DNA from: Nocardioides sp. | GTDB lineage: Bacteria > Actinomycetota > Actinomycetes > Propionibacteriales > Nocardioidaceae | Assembly (NCBI RefSeq): GCF_025965415.1 | Contig: NZ_JAOPWY010000183.1 | Location: forward strand, 1 to 53,878 | Length of the DNA stretch: 53,878 bases | Reading direction: 5' to 3' | Notes under the pieces: generated by a model | What the model saw: only the letters and a program-made list of their open reading frames with translations | What the model was told of the DNA's origin: nothing | Database searches by the model: none | In this document: piece by piece, positions 1-9,020 of the stretch | Numbering within the stretch: position 1 is the first letter of the stretch | Layout: the number at the start of each line of letters is the position of its first letter | Translations under genes and position numbers: made by a program

Positions 1-422
1 CGTACGCCGCCACCACGCTCGGCCACCCAGGCCTGCCCGTGCTCTGGCTGCCAGATCCACCCGCGGACGGTGACCCCGTCGAGCACCTCCGCGATCATCA
101 CGGCGTGGTCCTTCGACCCGTTCACGAAGTTCTTCGTGCCGTCGACCGGGTCGACGGTGAAGCCGTGGCCGGCCGCACGGAATTTCCCCATGAGAGAAGG
201 GGATTCGGCGTAGTGCTCCTCGCCCAGGATGACCGCCTCGGGGTAGGCGTCCTGCAGGGCGCGGGTGAGCAGGGCCTCCGCCTCGCGGTCGGCGACGGTG
301 ACCAGGTCACCGGGCTTCTTCTCGTGGATCTGGCTCTGCGAGAGCGACCGGAACCTCGGGGTGATCACCTCGGCGGCGACGGACTGCATCAGCTCCATCA
401 CGGCATCGGTGGTGAGGGGCAC
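1..422 (-). CDS. Inositol monophosphatase family protein (3' end outside window)
   Basis: The visible 140 residues match the N-terminal half of the Mg2+-dependent inositol monophosphatase / bisphosphate nucleotidase family. The metal-binding GEE lies at residues 67-69 and the signature DPVDGT at 91-96, followed by a TKNF-like segment. Members remove phosphate from myo-inositol phosphate, histidinol phosphate or 3'-phosphoadenosine nucleotides, and the substrate cannot be told from this half. The likely start is the GTG at 422, only 14 bases after the stop of the upstream M20 peptidase gene, so the two are probably co-transcribed. The family is usually about 260-280 residues, so roughly half is missing at the window edge. 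No frameshift is visible. Confidence 0.88.
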   Translation of the reverse strand, partial: MPLTTDAVMELMQSVAAEVITPRFRSLSQSQIHEKKPGDLVTVADREAEALLTRALQDAYPEAVILGEEHYAESPSLMGKFRAAGHGFTVDPVDGTKNFVNGSKDHAVMIAEVLDGVTVRGWIWQPEHGQAWVAERGGGV

Positions 423-436
423 GGCTCGGCGTCCGC

Positions 437-1774
437 TCAGCCTGCGAGGTGGTGCAGCAGGAGGGTCTCGGCCAGGCAGACGCGTTCGAACTCGGCGAGG
501 TGGAGACCCTCGTTGGCTCCGTGGGCGCGGGTGTCCGGGTCCTCGACGCCGGTGACCAGGACGCTCGCCTCGGGGAAGGTCTCGAGGAACTCGGCGATGA
601 ACGGGATCGAGCCACCGACGCCCATGTCGACCGGAGCGGTGCCGTCCCAGGCCTCGGCGAACGCGGCGCGCGCGGCGTCGTACGCCGGACCGCTGGCGTC
701 GATCTGCGTCGCCTCGCCGGTGTCGACGACCGTGGTGCTCAGGGTTGCGCCCCAGGGGACGTGCTTCTCCAGGTGGGCCTGCAGGCGCGCCACCGCGTTG
801 GCGGTGGTGTCGCCGGGGGCGATGCGGAGGCTGATGCGGCAACGGGCGGCCGGGACGAGGGTGTTGGACGCGCCCTCGACCTTGGGGGCGTCGAAGCCGG
901 TGATCGACAGCGCCGGCTGGGTCCAGAGCCGCTCGACGACGCTGCCCGTGCCGATCCACTCGATGCCCTCGGCCGCGCCGGACTCCGCGCGCAGGCGGGC
1001 CTCGGGGTACTCGACGGCGGCGGCGGGACCGGAGAAGAGGCCCTCGATCGCGACGCTGCCGTCGTCGTGGTGGAGGCTCGCGACGAGGCGGCTCAGCGTC
1101 ATGATCGAGTCGGGCACCAAGCCGCCCCACATGCCGCTGTGCACGGCGTGGGTCAGGGTGCGGACCTCGACGTCCATCCGGACCAGGCCGCGCAGGCTCG
1201 TGGTCAGAGCGGGCACGCCGATGTCCCAGTTGCCGGAGTCGGCGATGACGATGACATCGGCCTCGAGGCGGTCCTTGTGGGCGGCGAGCAGCTCGACGAG
1301 GGTGTCGGAGCCGACCTCCTCCTCGCCCTCGATGAACATCACCAGGTTGACCGGCAAGTCGTCGCCGAGGATCCGGACGGCGCCGAGGTGGGCGGCGATG
1401 CCGGCCTTGTCGTCGGCCGCGCCGCGGCCGTAGAGGCGGTCACCGCGCTCGGTGGGCTCCCACGGCGGCGAGTCCCAGTCGGCGTGGTCGTTCTCCGGCT
1501 GGACGTCGTGGTGGGCGTAGAGCAGGACGGTCGGCGCGCCCGCGGGGCCCGCCTTCCTGGCGATCACCGCCGGCGGGGCGCCGTCGTGGGCCCGGACGAT
1601 CTCGACCTCGAAGCCCTCCGCGGCGAAGAGGTCGCGCGCGGCCTCGGCGCTGCGCTCGACCTCGCCCGCACGAGCCGGGTCGGCCGACACCGACTGGATG
1701 CGGACCAGGTCCTCCAGGTCGCGGCGGATGCCGGGCATGACCTCGGCGAGACGAGCGGGGATGTCGACAGTCAT
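437..1774 (-). CDS. M20 family metallopeptidase (dipeptidase-like)
   Basis: A 445-residue zinc-dependent M20/ArgE/DapE-type hydrolase, probably a cytoplasmic di- or aminoacyl-peptidase. The metal ligand motif HHDVQP is at 88-93, the bridging Asp lies in GRGAADDKAG (117-125), and the catalytic glutamate lies in EGEEEVGS (149-156). The middle holds the dimerisation lid typical of the family. Length is normal. The ATG at 1774 is chosen because a TAGGGT element ends 6 bases before it, so the mRNA probably has no leader. Downstream on the same strand is the inositol phosphatase gene. Exact peptide specificity cannot be read from the sequence. Confidence 0.92.
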   Translation of the reverse strand: MTVDIPARLAEVMPGIRRDLEDLVRIQSVSADPARAGEVERSAEAARDLFAAEGFEVEIVRAHDGAPPAVIARKAGPAGAPTVLLYAHHDVQPENDHADWDSPPWEPTERGDRLYGRGAADDKAGIAAHLGAVRILGDDLPVNLVMFIEGEEEVGSDTLVELLAAHKDRLEADVIVIADSGNWDIGVPALTTSLRGLVRMDVEVRTLTHAVHSGMWGGLVPDSIMTLSRLVASLHHDDGSVAIEGLFSGPAAAVEYPEARLRAESGAAEGIEWIGTGSVVERLWTQPALSITGFDAPKVEGASNTLVPAARCRISLRIAPGDTTANAVARLQAHLEKHVPWGATLSTTVVDTGEATQIDASGPAYDAARAAFAEAWDGTAPVDMGVGGSIPFIAEFLETFPEASVLVTGVEDPDTRAHGANEGLHLAEFERVCLAETLLLHHLAG

Positions 1775-1780
1775 GGCACG

Positions 1781-1786
1781 ACCCTA
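1781..1786 (-). promoter_or_regulatory. -10 element TAGGGT of the M20 peptidase gene
   Basis: Read on the minus strand, TAGGGT is followed by 6 bases and then the ATG at 1774, placing the expected transcription start at the start codon. Confidence 0.6.
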
Positions 1787-1886
1787 GCCGGGAGCGACGG
1801 AGTCGCTCACGGCGTGGGTCGGGAGGTCGAGCACGCCCGCGCCCGAGCCCGCGGAGGCGCGACAGGCGCGTCGGAACCCGACCAGA

Positions 1887-2696
1887 TCAGGCCTCGTCCA
1901 TCGAGGCCCACTCACCGCTCCGCTTCTCCATCATCAGCTGGCGCTCGGAGTCGGCGAAGCCGAGGCGGCGGTAGATCCCGATGGCCTCGCCGTCGGTGTC
2001 GGCGACGATCACGAGGGTGCGTACGCCGAGCCGGTCGAGCGCGTGCTGCCCGGCCGCGTGGACGACCGCCGAGGCCAGTCCCTTGCGGCGGTGCCCGGGG
2101 TGGGTCTCGACGCTCTGGTAGCGGGCGATGCCGTCCTCGGTGACGAAGATCCCGGCCGTCGAGACCAGCGCGCCGTCGACGAAGGCGCCGAAGCGCTGGC
2201 CGCTACCGCCCTCGACGAGCCGTCGCTCCTGGGCGTTCTTCTGGCGCGCGAAGGTCATGAACGCCTCCTCGGAGGTCTGCGGGTAGAGCTGCTGGCTCAG
2301 CCGGGCCCGCGCCTCCCAGTCCTCGTCACCGGCGAGCACCCGGACCTCGGCGTCGACCTCACGGGGCGGCTGGAGCGTCGAGGCGGTCAGCACGGTCGCG
2401 TCGTCGACCGTCAGGCCGGCCGCCTCGAAGGCCGCGCGGGCCTCGTCGGTGAGACCCGCCGCGTCGATGCCGATGCTGACGTGGTCGGCCTGCGGGAACT
2501 CGGTGTGGAACGCGCCGACCACCTCGCGCTCACCGCCGGGGACCGGCGGTCGCGCGAGGAGCAGGAAGTTGCCCCAGAAGTACGACGGGTTGTCGGGCGA
2601 GCGCACCACCAGGTGCGTGCCGCGGTCCTCGACGATGCTGCCGGAGGCGGTCAGGAGAGCCAGGTCGGTGCGGAAGCCGAGGGAAGTGACGTGCAT
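1887..2696 (-). CDS. GNAT family N-acetyltransferase
   Basis: A 269-residue protein with a C-terminal GNAT acetyl-CoA-binding domain. The pyrophosphate-binding motif RRKGLA lies at about 203-208 after the strand TAGIFV...ARYQSVETHP, and a typical IYRRLGF segment follows near 241-247. The N-terminal half (about 1-110) looks like a second, degenerate acyltransferase-like domain. The open frame continues upstream, but the ATG at 2696 is preferred because a TAGGTT element precedes it by 7 bases and the residues upstream have shadow-like composition. The substrate is unknown. The next gene upstream (2-hydroxyacid dehydrogenase) ends 10 bases away, yet this gene seems to have its own promoter. Confidence 0.85.
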   Translation of the reverse strand: MHVTSLGFRTDLALLTASGSIVEDRGTHLVVRSPDNPSYFWGNFLLLARPPVPGGEREVVGAFHTEFPQADHVSIGIDAAGLTDEARAAFEAAGLTVDDATVLTASTLQPPREVDAEVRVLAGDEDWEARARLSQQLYPQTSEEAFMTFARQKNAQERRLVEGGSGQRFGAFVDGALVSTAGIFVTEDGIARYQSVETHPGHRRKGLASAVVHAAGQHALDRLGVRTLVIVADTDGEAIGIYRRLGFADSERQLMMEKRSGEWASMDEA

Positions 2697-2703
2697 GGTG
2701 CGA

Positions 2704-2709
2704 AACCTA
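2704..2709 (-). promoter_or_regulatory. -10 element TAGGTT of the GNAT gene
   Basis: TAGGTT on the minus strand, then 7 bases, then the ATG at 2696. It overlaps the stop codon of the upstream dehydrogenase gene and supports the chosen start. Confidence 0.55.
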
Positions 2710-3609
2710 GTCGCTGACGACGTTGGCCAGCGGAACGCCGGCGACCGCTCGCTCGAGCTGGTCGCGGACGAGCGCCGAGATGCGGGGCAGCATCGCCGTC
2801 GTACCTCCCGCGATGTGCGGGGTGATGAGCACGTCGGGGGCGTCCCACAGCGGGTGACCGTCGGGGAGCGGCTCCGGGTCGGTGACGTCCAGGGCGAAGC
2901 GCAGGCGACCGGCGTGGCGCAGCACCGCGTCGGTGTCGACGACGGGGCCACGGGCGACGTTGACCACCAGCGCGCCGTCGGGCAGCAGGGACAGAGCTGC
3001 GTCGTCGAGGAGTCCGCGCGTCGCGTCGCTGAACGGGACCAGCGCGACCACGACGTCCTGCTCGGGCAGCAGCGACGCGAGGTCGTCGATGCCGCGCACC
3101 CGACCGACCAGGTCGTCGTCCCGCTCGCGGGAGGCGACCGCGGTGACGCCGGCCTTCATGGGGAGCAACCGCTCGGCGAGGGCGCGGCCGATCGAGCCGT
3201 AGCCGAGGACCAGGACCCGGGAGTCCGCCAGCGAGCGGCGACCGGGCAGCGACCGCCAGCGCCCGTGCTGGCGCACCGACTCCGGGATGCCGCGCAGGCT
3301 GGCCAGGACCAGGCCGACGGCGTGCTCGGCGGTGGCGTCGTCGTGGACCCCGGTCGCGTTGCAGAGCGTCACGCCCGCGGGCAGCCGCTCGGCCACGCCG
3401 TCGTACCCCGCGCTCTGCAGCTGGACGACCTGGAGTCCCCGGAGGTGGTGGCCCTGGTCGATGACGTCGGCGCGGGTGGCGTAGCGCGGCACCCAGAACT
3501 CGACGTCACCGTCGGGGACCGGTCCGTCGCCGTTCCACACGACGACCTCGACACCGGCGACCGGCCCCACGGCCTCCGCCAGCTCGGCGGTCGCGAGCGC
3601 GGCCCTCAC
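2707..3609 (-). CDS. D-isomer-specific 2-hydroxyacid dehydrogenase
   Basis: A 300-residue NAD(P)-dependent 2-ketoacid reductase / 2-hydroxyacid dehydrogenase. The nucleotide-binding GYGSIG is at 136-141. The catalytic residues are present: Arg220 in NVARG, Glu246 in DPEP and His265 in TPHIAGG. The protein is slightly shorter than the usual 310-330 residues but appears complete. The GTG at 3609 overlaps the stop of the sterol-carrier-like gene upstream as GTGA, so translation is coupled. Family members act on glycerate, lactate, phosphoglycerate or formate, and the substrate here is undetermined. The short N-terminal substrate domain argues against SerA. Confidence 0.92.
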   Translation of the reverse strand: MRAALATAELAEAVGPVAGVEVVVWNGDGPVPDGDVEFWVPRYATRADVIDQGHHLRGLQVVQLQSAGYDGVAERLPAGVTLCNATGVHDDATAEHAVGLVLASLRGIPESVRQHGRWRSLPGRRSLADSRVLVLGYGSIGRALAERLLPMKAGVTAVASRERDDDLVGRVRGIDDLASLLPEQDVVVALVPFSDATRGLLDDAALSLLPDGALVVNVARGPVVDTDAVLRHAGRLRFALDVTDPEPLPDGHPLWDAPDVLITPHIAGGTTAMLPRISALVRDQLERAVAGVPLANVVSD

Positions 3610-3935
3610 GGGGTCACCAGCGGGAGGTAGGCGGAGAGGTCGGTGCGCTCACCGCTCGCGCGCACCGAGCCGTCGTGCACGGCCTCGTGCCAGGTCGTAC
3701 GACCGGTGGCGAGGGCGAGCCACGTGTCGGCGTCGGTCTCGATGACCGCCGGCGGGGTGCCGCGCGTGTGCCGGACCCCGGGCACCACCTGGACGGCCGC
3801 GTAGGGCGGCACGCGGACCTCGACCGAGCGTCCGGGGGCGCGCTCCTCGAGGACGGCGAGGTAGTGCTTGACGAGCGCCTTCGTGTCGGCGCCGTCGAGC
3901 TGGTCGGCGGTCAGGATCCTCAGGCGGGCGGGCAC
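3606..3935 (-). CDS. Sterol carrier family protein (SCP2-like)
   Basis: A 109-residue single-domain protein resembling the small actinobacterial sterol-carrier family proteins. The stretch PPAVIETDADTWLALATGRTTWHEAVHDGSVRASG has the pattern of the SCP2 / MDMPI C-terminal fold, a small lipid-binding or dimerising domain. The precise function is unknown. A related gene sits next to purL and purF in mycobacteria (known from Mycobacterium tuberculosis, recalled rather than searched), and here it lies one gene away from purL. The start is the GTG at 3935, 6 bases behind a TAGTCT element. Its stop overlaps the start of the dehydrogenase gene by 4 bases, so the two form an operon. Confidence 0.8.
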   Translation of the reverse strand: MPARLRILTADQLDGADTKALVKHYLAVLEERAPGRSVEVRVPPYAAVQVVPGVRHTRGTPPAVIETDADTWLALATGRTTWHEAVHDGSVRASGERTDLSAYLPLVTP

Positions 3936-3941
3936 GGTCCG

Positions 3942-3947
3942 AGACTA
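3942..3947 (-). promoter_or_regulatory. -10 element TAGTCT of the sterol-carrier/dehydrogenase operon
   Basis: Minus-strand TAGTCT with a 6-base gap to the GTG at 3935. It sits in the 13-base gap after the upstream lipoprotein gene, so the operon can start independently. Confidence 0.55.
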
Positions 3948-3948
3948 G

Positions 3949-4788
3949 TCAGGCGATGCGGTCGAGGATCTCGACGGTCGCCGCCCACGCCTCGCTGCCC
4001 GGGTCGATCACGACGGGGTGGTCGCCGGGGACCCGGACGACCTCGGCCTGCGCGCCGGCCGCCTGCGCGTCGACGACGTAGCCCTCGGACTGCCCCAGGG
4101 GGACGATCGCGTCGTCGATGCCGTGGACGCACCAGACGGGCACCTCGAGGGGGATCTGCTGCTGCGGGTCCCACTGGGCGTCGTCGGGGCCGGGCGTGTG
4201 GCCGAGCAGCGCCGCGGCCGCGCCGCCGCCGAGACCCATCCGCTCGGACATGACCAGGTCGAGCACCCCGGCCTGCGAGACCGCATGGGTGACCGCGACG
4301 CGCGGGTCCTTGCGGCCGGCCGCCCAGACCGCGAGGTGCCCGCCGGCGGAGTGGCCGAGCGTCACGACGGTGGACGTGTCGAGGCCCTCGACGTCGGCCA
4401 GGGCGTCGATCGCGGCGGCCACGTCGTCGAAGGTCTGCGGCGTGCCGCCACCGTTGCCGACCCGGCGGTACTCGATGTTCCACGCCGTCCACCCCTCGGC
4501 CACGAGCGCACGCGCGAGCGGCTGGCCGAGGGTGAGGTCGTAGGCCGACTTCCAGAAGCCACCGTGGATGACGACCACCACACCGCGCGAGCGTCCCTCG
4601 GGGCGGTGGAGCTCGGCGAGCTGCGAGGGGTCGTCGCCGTAGGCGACGACCTCGGCGCCCTCGCGTCCGTCGGTAGCGGGCCCCGAGGTCGGGTCGGTGG
4701 TCACGGCGGACTCCTCGGAGCAGGCGCTGAGCAGGGCGGACGGGACGAGCCCGAGTGCGGGCAGGACGAGCAGCGTACGACGGCGCAT
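3949..4788 (-). CDS. Alpha/beta-hydrolase fold lipoprotein
   Basis: A 279-residue exported esterase/lipase-like protein. It begins MRRRTLLVLP and carries a lipobox LLSAC with the acylated cysteine at residue 23, so it is probably anchored to the outer face of the membrane. The hydrolase fold follows: oxyanion motif HGGFW at 75-79, nucleophile Ser147 in GHSAGG, Asp225 or 226 in GIDDAIVP, and His257 in GDHP. This layout matches the HSL / kynurenine-formamidase-like branch of alpha/beta hydrolases. The frame stays open for 45 residues upstream, but the ATG at 4788 is chosen because it puts the Arg-rich n-region and lipobox at the N-terminus. The natural ester or amide substrate is unknown. Confidence 0.88.
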   Translation of the reverse strand: MRRRTLLVLPALGLVPSALLSACSEESAVTTDPTSGPATDGREGAEVVAYGDDPSQLAELHRPEGRSRGVVVVIHGGFWKSAYDLTLGQPLARALVAEGWTAWNIEYRRVGNGGGTPQTFDDVAAAIDALADVEGLDTSTVVTLGHSAGGHLAVWAAGRKDPRVAVTHAVSQAGVLDLVMSERMGLGGGAAAALLGHTPGPDDAQWDPQQQIPLEVPVWCVHGIDDAIVPLGQSEGYVVDAQAAGAQAEVVRVPGDHPVVIDPGSEAWAATVEILDRIA

Positions 4789-4950
4789 GCCGGGGGTTCG
4801 GAGCCGAGCGGCGGATCGCTCGGTCGCCTGCCCCGGCCTCACTCGAACGCGGACGCCGTCGTCGTGGCGGCGCTCGGCCTGGTCGTGGGCATGCGCTCGA
4901 TGCGCCACGCCGACCGAGCCCACTCCCGCCGGTCGAGGAGCGGCGGTGGC

Positions 4951-7284
4951 TCAGGAGCCGAGGACCGCCGGGAGCGTCGCCTGCCAGACCGACTTCGCCT
5001 CGGCCACGGGCAGCTCGAAGGCACCCTCGACCGCGATGGTGTCGCCGCCCGTGCGGCCGAGCGGCGTGATCGGTACGCCGTGGCGCTCGGCCAGGGCGAC
5101 CAGGGCGTCGGCCCGGTCGTCGGTCACCGTGACGAGCGCGCGGGCGGTCGACTCGGCGAAGAGGGCCACGAACGCGTCGCCGCCGGCGACCGAGGCCAGC
5201 GAGACCGAGACACCGATGCCGCGACCGAAGGTCGACTCCGCCAGAGCCTGCGCCAGCCCGCCGTCGGACAGGTCGTGGGCGCTGGTCACGACGCCGTCGC
5301 GCGATGCGTCCTGCAGCAGTGAGGCCAGGGCCTGCTCGGCGGCGAGGTCGAGCACCGGCGGCAGCCCGCCGAGGTGGCCGTGCGCGACGTGCGCCCACTC
5401 CGACCCGGAGAGCTCCTCCCGGGTCTCGCCCAGGAGGAAGACCCGCTCGCCCTGCGCGCCGAAGCCGGTCGGCGTACGCCGCGTGACGTCCTCGATGACC
5501 CCGAGGACCGCGACCACAGGGGTCGGCAGGATCGCCGTGGTGCCAGTCTGGTTGTAGAGGCTGACGTTGCCGCCCGTGACCGGGATGCCCAGCTCGAGGC
5601 AGGCGTCCTTGAGGCCGCGGCAGGCCTCGGCGAACTGCCACATCACGTCGGGGTCCTCGGGCGAGCCGAAGTTGAGGCAGTCGGAGACGGCCAGCGGGCG
5701 CGCCCCGCCGGTTGCGACGTTGCGGAAGGACTCGGCGAGCGCGAGCTGGGCCCCGGCGTAGGGGTCGAGCCTGGCGAAGCGGCCGTTGCAGTCGGTGGAG
5801 ACCGAGACACCCAGGTTGGTGTCGGCGTCGACGCGCACCATCCCGGAGTCGGCCGGCTGCGCGAGGACGGTGTTGCCCTGGACGTAGCGGTCGTACTGGT
5901 CGGTGATCCACGACTTGTCGCAGAGGTTCGGGCTCGCGACGAGGCGCAGCAGCGTCTCGCGCAGCTCGGCACCGGAGGAGGGACGAGGCAGCGCCTCGGC
6001 CCGGTCGGCCTGGAGCGCGTCCTGCCAGCCGGGGCGAGCGAAGGGCCGGTGGTAGGTCGGGCCGTCGTGGGCCACCGACCGCGGAGGTACGTCGACCACG
6101 CCCTCGCCGTGCCAGTCGATGTGGAGGCGCCCGCTGTCGGTCACCTCGCCGACCACCACCGCCTCGACGTCCCACTTCTCGCAGATCGCCATGAAGGCGT
6201 CGACGTCGCCGGGCTCGACGACCGCCATCATCCGCTCCTGCGACTCGCTCATGAGGATCTCCTCGGGCGCGAGCGTGGAGTCGCGCAGCGGCACCCGGTC
6301 GAGCTCGACGTGCATGCCGCCGTCGCCCGCCGAGGCGAGCTCGGAGGTCGCGCACGAGAGCCCGGCGCCGCCGAGGTCCTGGATGCCGGCGATCACGCCG
6401 GCGGCGAAGAGCTCGAGGGTGCACTCGATGAGGAGCTTCTCCATGAACGGGTCGCCGACCTGCACGCTGGGGCGCTTGGCCGGACCGCCCTCGTCGAAGG
6501 TCTCGCTCGCGAGGACCGAGACGCCGCCGATGCCGTCGCCGCCGGTGCGCGCGCCGTAGAGGACGACCTGGTTGCCGGTGCCGGTCGCGTTGGAGAGGTG
6601 GAGGTCCTCGTGGCGGAGCTCGCCGACACAGAGCGCGTTGACCAGCGGGTTGCCGGCGTACGTCTCGTCGAAGACCGCTTCGCCGCCGATGTTGGGCAGG
6701 CCGAGGCAGTTGCCGTAGCCGCCGACGCCGGCGACGATCCCGGGCAGCACGCGCGCGGTGTCGGGTGCGTCGAGCGGGCCGAAGCGCAGCGGGTCCATCA
6801 CCGCGACCGGTCGCGCGCCCATCGCGAGGATGTCGCGGACGATGCCGCCGATCCCGGTGGCCGCACCCTGGTAGGGCTCGACGAACGACGGGTGGTTGTG
6901 GCTCTCGACCTTGAAGGTCACGGCGTAGCCCTGGCCGATGTCGAGGACGCCGGCGTTCTCGCCGATGCCCGCCAGCATCTTGCCGACCGGCGTCTCCTGG
7001 GGGATCTCGCCGAACTGCTTGAGGTGGACCTTGGTCGACTTGTAGGAGCAGTGCTCGCTCCACATGACGGAGTACATCGCCAGCTCGGAGCTGGTCGGGC
7101 GCCGGCCGAGGATCTCGCGGATCCGGGCGTACTCGTCGGCCTTCAGGCCCAGCTCGGCCCACGGCTGGTCACGCTCGGCGTCGGCCGAGGCCAGCGCCAC
7201 CGTGTCGAGGGTGCCGGTCGCGCCGGAGGTCGTGAGGCCGGCGTTCGTGCGGGAAGGGGACTGCGGAGCGCTCGTGTCGGGCAC
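4951..7284 (-). CDS. purL: Phosphoribosylformylglycinamidine synthase subunit PurL
   Basis: The 777-residue synthetase subunit of the PurSQL complex, which converts FGAR, glutamine and ATP to FGAM in the fourth step of purine synthesis. The conserved [10 protein letters not shown] motif is at 74-83, and [10 protein letters not shown] at 124-133 forms part of the active site. The two AIR-synthase-like ATP-binding repeats follow. This is the short PurL form that needs separate PurQ and PurS, both encoded at 12.5-13.5 kb. The GTG at 7284 is supported by a TAGATT element 6 bases upstream. Unusually, more than 5 kb of unrelated secretion-like and cell-wall genes separate it from purQS. Confidence 0.97.
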   Translation of the reverse strand: MPDTSAPQSPSRTNAGLTTSGATGTLDTVALASADAERDQPWAELGLKADEYARIREILGRRPTSSELAMYSVMWSEHCSYKSTKVHLKQFGEIPQETPVGKMLAGIGENAGVLDIGQGYAVTFKVESHNHPSFVEPYQGAATGIGGIVRDILAMGARPVAVMDPLRFGPLDAPDTARVLPGIVAGVGGYGNCLGLPNIGGEAVFDETYAGNPLVNALCVGELRHEDLHLSNATGTGNQVVLYGARTGGDGIGGVSVLASETFDEGGPAKRPSVQVGDPFMEKLLIECTLELFAAGVIAGIQDLGGAGLSCATSELASAGDGGMHVELDRVPLRDSTLAPEEILMSESQERMMAVVEPGDVDAFMAICEKWDVEAVVVGEVTDSGRLHIDWHGEGVVDVPPRSVAHDGPTYHRPFARPGWQDALQADRAEALPRPSSGAELRETLLRLVASPNLCDKSWITDQYDRYVQGNTVLAQPADSGMVRVDADTNLGVSVSTDCNGRFARLDPYAGAQLALAESFRNVATGGARPLAVSDCLNFGSPEDPDVMWQFAEACRGLKDACLELGIPVTGGNVSLYNQTGTTAILPTPVVAVLGVIEDVTRRTPTGFGAQGERVFLLGETREELSGSEWAHVAHGHLGGLPPVLDLAAEQALASLLQDASRDGVVTSAHDLSDGGLAQALAESTFGRGIGVSVSLASVAGGDAFVALFAESTARALVTVTDDRADALVALAERHGVPITPLGRTGGDTIAVEGAFELPVAEAKSVWQATLPAVLGS

Positions 7285-7290
7285 GGCGTC

Positions 7291-7296
7291 AATCTA
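7291..7296 (-). promoter_or_regulatory. -10 element TAGATT of purL
   Basis: Minus-strand TAGATT, 6 bases, then GTG at 7284, consistent with a leaderless purL mRNA. The remaining 7297-7412 shows no gene or repeat that I can recognise. Confidence 0.6.
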
Positions 7297-7412
7297 CCGG
7301 CGATCGATGCGAGGTCGACTCTCGGTCCACCCAGGTCTCGGCACGCTCCGTCCCGGCGGCACGGTCCCGGGGCAGCTCGTGCCCGGGCTGCAGGCGCGAC
7401 CCGTTCGACCGG

Positions 7413-8546
7413 TCAGGGCAGACCCACGCGCTCCTCGCCCTCGGCGCCGGCCCCACGGCCGGCGTCGAGGTCGGCGTCGTCCTCCGACGGCTCGAGGTCG
7501 TCGGCGCGATCCCGTCCGTCCTGCTCGGACTCGCGCTCGGCCCTGCGGGCGGCGCGCTCGGCACGCTTCTCGGCCAGGGCGGCCCGCTTCGCGTCCTTCT
7601 CAGCCTGCTTGGCGGCCTCCTTCTCACGCGCGAGCCGGGCCGCCTCGTCGTCGGTGGCACCCTTGAGCGTTGGCGTGGCCAGCCGGGTGGGCCCCGAGCG
7701 ACCGCTGGCCATGCCGCGCGACATGGTCCCCGCCCGCGCGCCCATGGCGCCGGCGCCCATGCCCCCGACGGGCGGCACGCCGGTGGTCGTACGACCAGCG
7801 CCGCGACGCGCCGCGATGCCGTTGGCTGCCGCGGCGGCGAGGGGCGCCAGCCCTGGCGTGGAGAGGCCGGTCAGGCCGTGCAGGTCGGGCATCGACACCG
7901 AGAGGGGGGCGATCGGCGGGAGCGCGGACACCCCGGACTGGGCCGAGCCGAGCACCGACGTGGAGGCCGGCAGCACGGTGCCGACGCCCGACGCCTCCTG
8001 GCCCGGCGCCATCCACGAGGGGAAGGCGCCGCCCTTCAGGGTCGTGAGCTCGGTGCGGACGTTGACGAGCTCGGCGCGCGCGGACCGGAGCCGGGTGCTC
8101 TCCTGGTCGAGCGACAGCGCCAGCCGGCGCCGGATCTCGTCGGCCTCCTCCTGCCCCCGGGTGACCGTGCCGCGGTCCTCCTCCTCGGTGGGGCGGAACA
8201 CGAGGTAGCGGGACTCGCCCACGACGTCGTGCGGGATCATCGCGACGGTGGTCCAGGCCTGGTCGAGCTCCTTCTGCGAGGCGGTGATGATCGAGCCGAT
8301 GGCCCGCAGGGAGCCGGCGATCTCGCCGGCCAGCGAGGTGAACCGGTCGAGGTGGACCAGCACCTGTCGCCGGTGGCGCTCATAGCTCTCGGCAGCCGCC
8401 GCGTCCCACCCGTCGGTGGCTCGGCGGGCAGCATCGACGATCTCGTCTCCACGACGCGCCATCAGCACGGCGATCTCGGTCCAGCGCAGCGCGGCAGCCT
8501 CCAGCGGACGCACGTCTGCGCGCAGCTCCCACGGGTTGGCCGGCAC
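7413..8546 (-). CDS. WXG100-like N-terminal domain protein with charged coiled-coil tail
   Basis: A 377-residue protein that I do not recognise by name. The first 100 residues are predicted helical with a WXG-like turn, GWDAAAAESYERHR near 46-59, as in ESX/WXG100 helical hairpins. A second helical stretch with many Arg and Glu follows (about 130-165). Residues 190-290 are low-complexity, rich in Gly, Ala, Ser, Pro and Met. The C-terminus has a basic Ala/Arg/Lys/Glu coiled coil (about 295-345) and an acidic tail. No signal peptide or membrane segment is visible. It starts 2 bases after the stop of the EspC-like gene, so the pair is one transcription unit. A type VII secretion substrate is the best guess. 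Confidence 0.7.
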   Translation of the reverse strand: MPANPWELRADVRPLEAAALRWTEIAVLMARRGDEIVDAARRATDGWDAAAAESYERHRRQVLVHLDRFTSLAGEIAGSLRAIGSIITASQKELDQAWTTVAMIPHDVVGESRYLVFRPTEEEDRGTVTRGQEEADEIRRRLALSLDQESTRLRSARAELVNVRTELTTLKGGAFPSWMAPGQEASGVGTVLPASTSVLGSAQSGVSALPPIAPLSVSMPDLHGLTGLSTPGLAPLAAAAANGIAARRGAGRTTTGVPPVGGMGAGAMGARAGTMSRGMASGRSGPTRLATPTLKGATDDEAARLAREKEAAKQAEKDAKRAALAEKRAERAARRAERESEQDGRDRADDLEPSEDDADLDAGRGAGAEGEERVGLP

Positions 8547-8548
8547 GG

Positions 8549-8902
8549 TCAGCGACCTCCGCGGCCCGGCATGCGACCGAAGCCGCCGTCGCCCAGCTGG
8601 TGGGTGGTCCGGTCGAGCTCGGAGGCCGCCGTGTCGTCGGCGCGCACGGCATCGTGCGCGGCGTCGACGAGGCCCGCGACGCCGAGTCCCAGGGCCTCCG
8701 CGAGGCCGGCCACGACCTCGCCCGCGTCGGCCAGCGAGTCGGCGTACGAGGACTGGACGTTCATCGTGCCCTTGGCGTCACCCAGGCCCTGGCAGGCGCC
8801 GGACAGGTCGTCGAGCGCGACCGCCCAGTCCTGCACCATCGAGTCCAGGATCGTCTCGGACGACGCGGCGAGCTCGACCAGCCTGGTCGGCTCGACCTGC
8901 AT
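8549..8902 (-). CDS. EspC/WXG100-like small helical protein
   Basis: A 117-residue, almost fully helical protein that begins MQVEPTRLVELAASS and ends with helix VDAAHDAVRADDTAASELD before a Gly/Arg tail. This layout resembles the EspC-like type VII secretion target family: a helix pair, then an A..Y/V..xD..A..L motif near the C-terminus. A canonical WXG turn is missing; the turn region reads QGLGDAKGTMN. No catalytic residues are seen. The ATG at 8902 is the only start that gives a typical length; the frame upstream of it is shadow. The gene leads the minus-strand half of a divergent cassette and is probably secreted as a partner of the downstream 377-residue protein. Confidence 0.7.
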   Translation of the reverse strand: MQVEPTRLVELAASSETILDSMVQDWAVALDDLSGACQGLGDAKGTMNVQSSYADSLADAGEVVAGLAEALGLGVAGLVDAAHDAVRADDTAASELDRTTHQLGDGGFGRMPGRGGR

Positions 8903-8913
8903 CAGGGAACGTC
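8900..8913 (+). repeat. 14-base direct repeat, copy 1 (CATCAGGGAACGTC)
   Basis: CATCAGGGAACGTC here and CATCGGGGAACGTC at 9021-9034 differ at one base. This copy overlaps the start codon of the EspC-like gene. Confidence 0.55.
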
Positions 8914-8932
8914 TTCCGTCTCCGCTCACCCC

Positions 8933-8956
8933 AGCGGGATACCCGCGATCCGCGGA
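8933..8956. promoter_or_regulatory. Palindrome cluster in the divergent promoter region of the WXG-like cassette
   Basis: The 174-base gap 8903-9076 separates the two divergent arms. It holds GCGGG-ATA-CCCGC at 8934-8946 and the perfect palindrome TCCGCGGA at 8949-8956, between the two 14-base direct repeats. These could be regulator sites. I see no clear TANNNT element at the usual leaderless distance for either arm. Confidence 0.3.
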
Positions 8957-9020
8957 CCCAAACACCGCGCTCCGCAGCCTGTGGGCACACACGTCGAGGG
9001 CGGAGGTTTCGCCCCCGGCA

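Noticed and set aside
3920..7162. A 1080-codon open frame on the minus strand
   Set aside because: It overlaps purL in another frame, is extremely Arg/Pro-rich and has no domain. It is a high-GC shadow of real genes.
5374..8208. A 944-codon open frame on the plus strand
   Set aside because: Antisense to purL and the WXG-like gene, with shadow composition and no motif. purL on the other strand is unmistakable.
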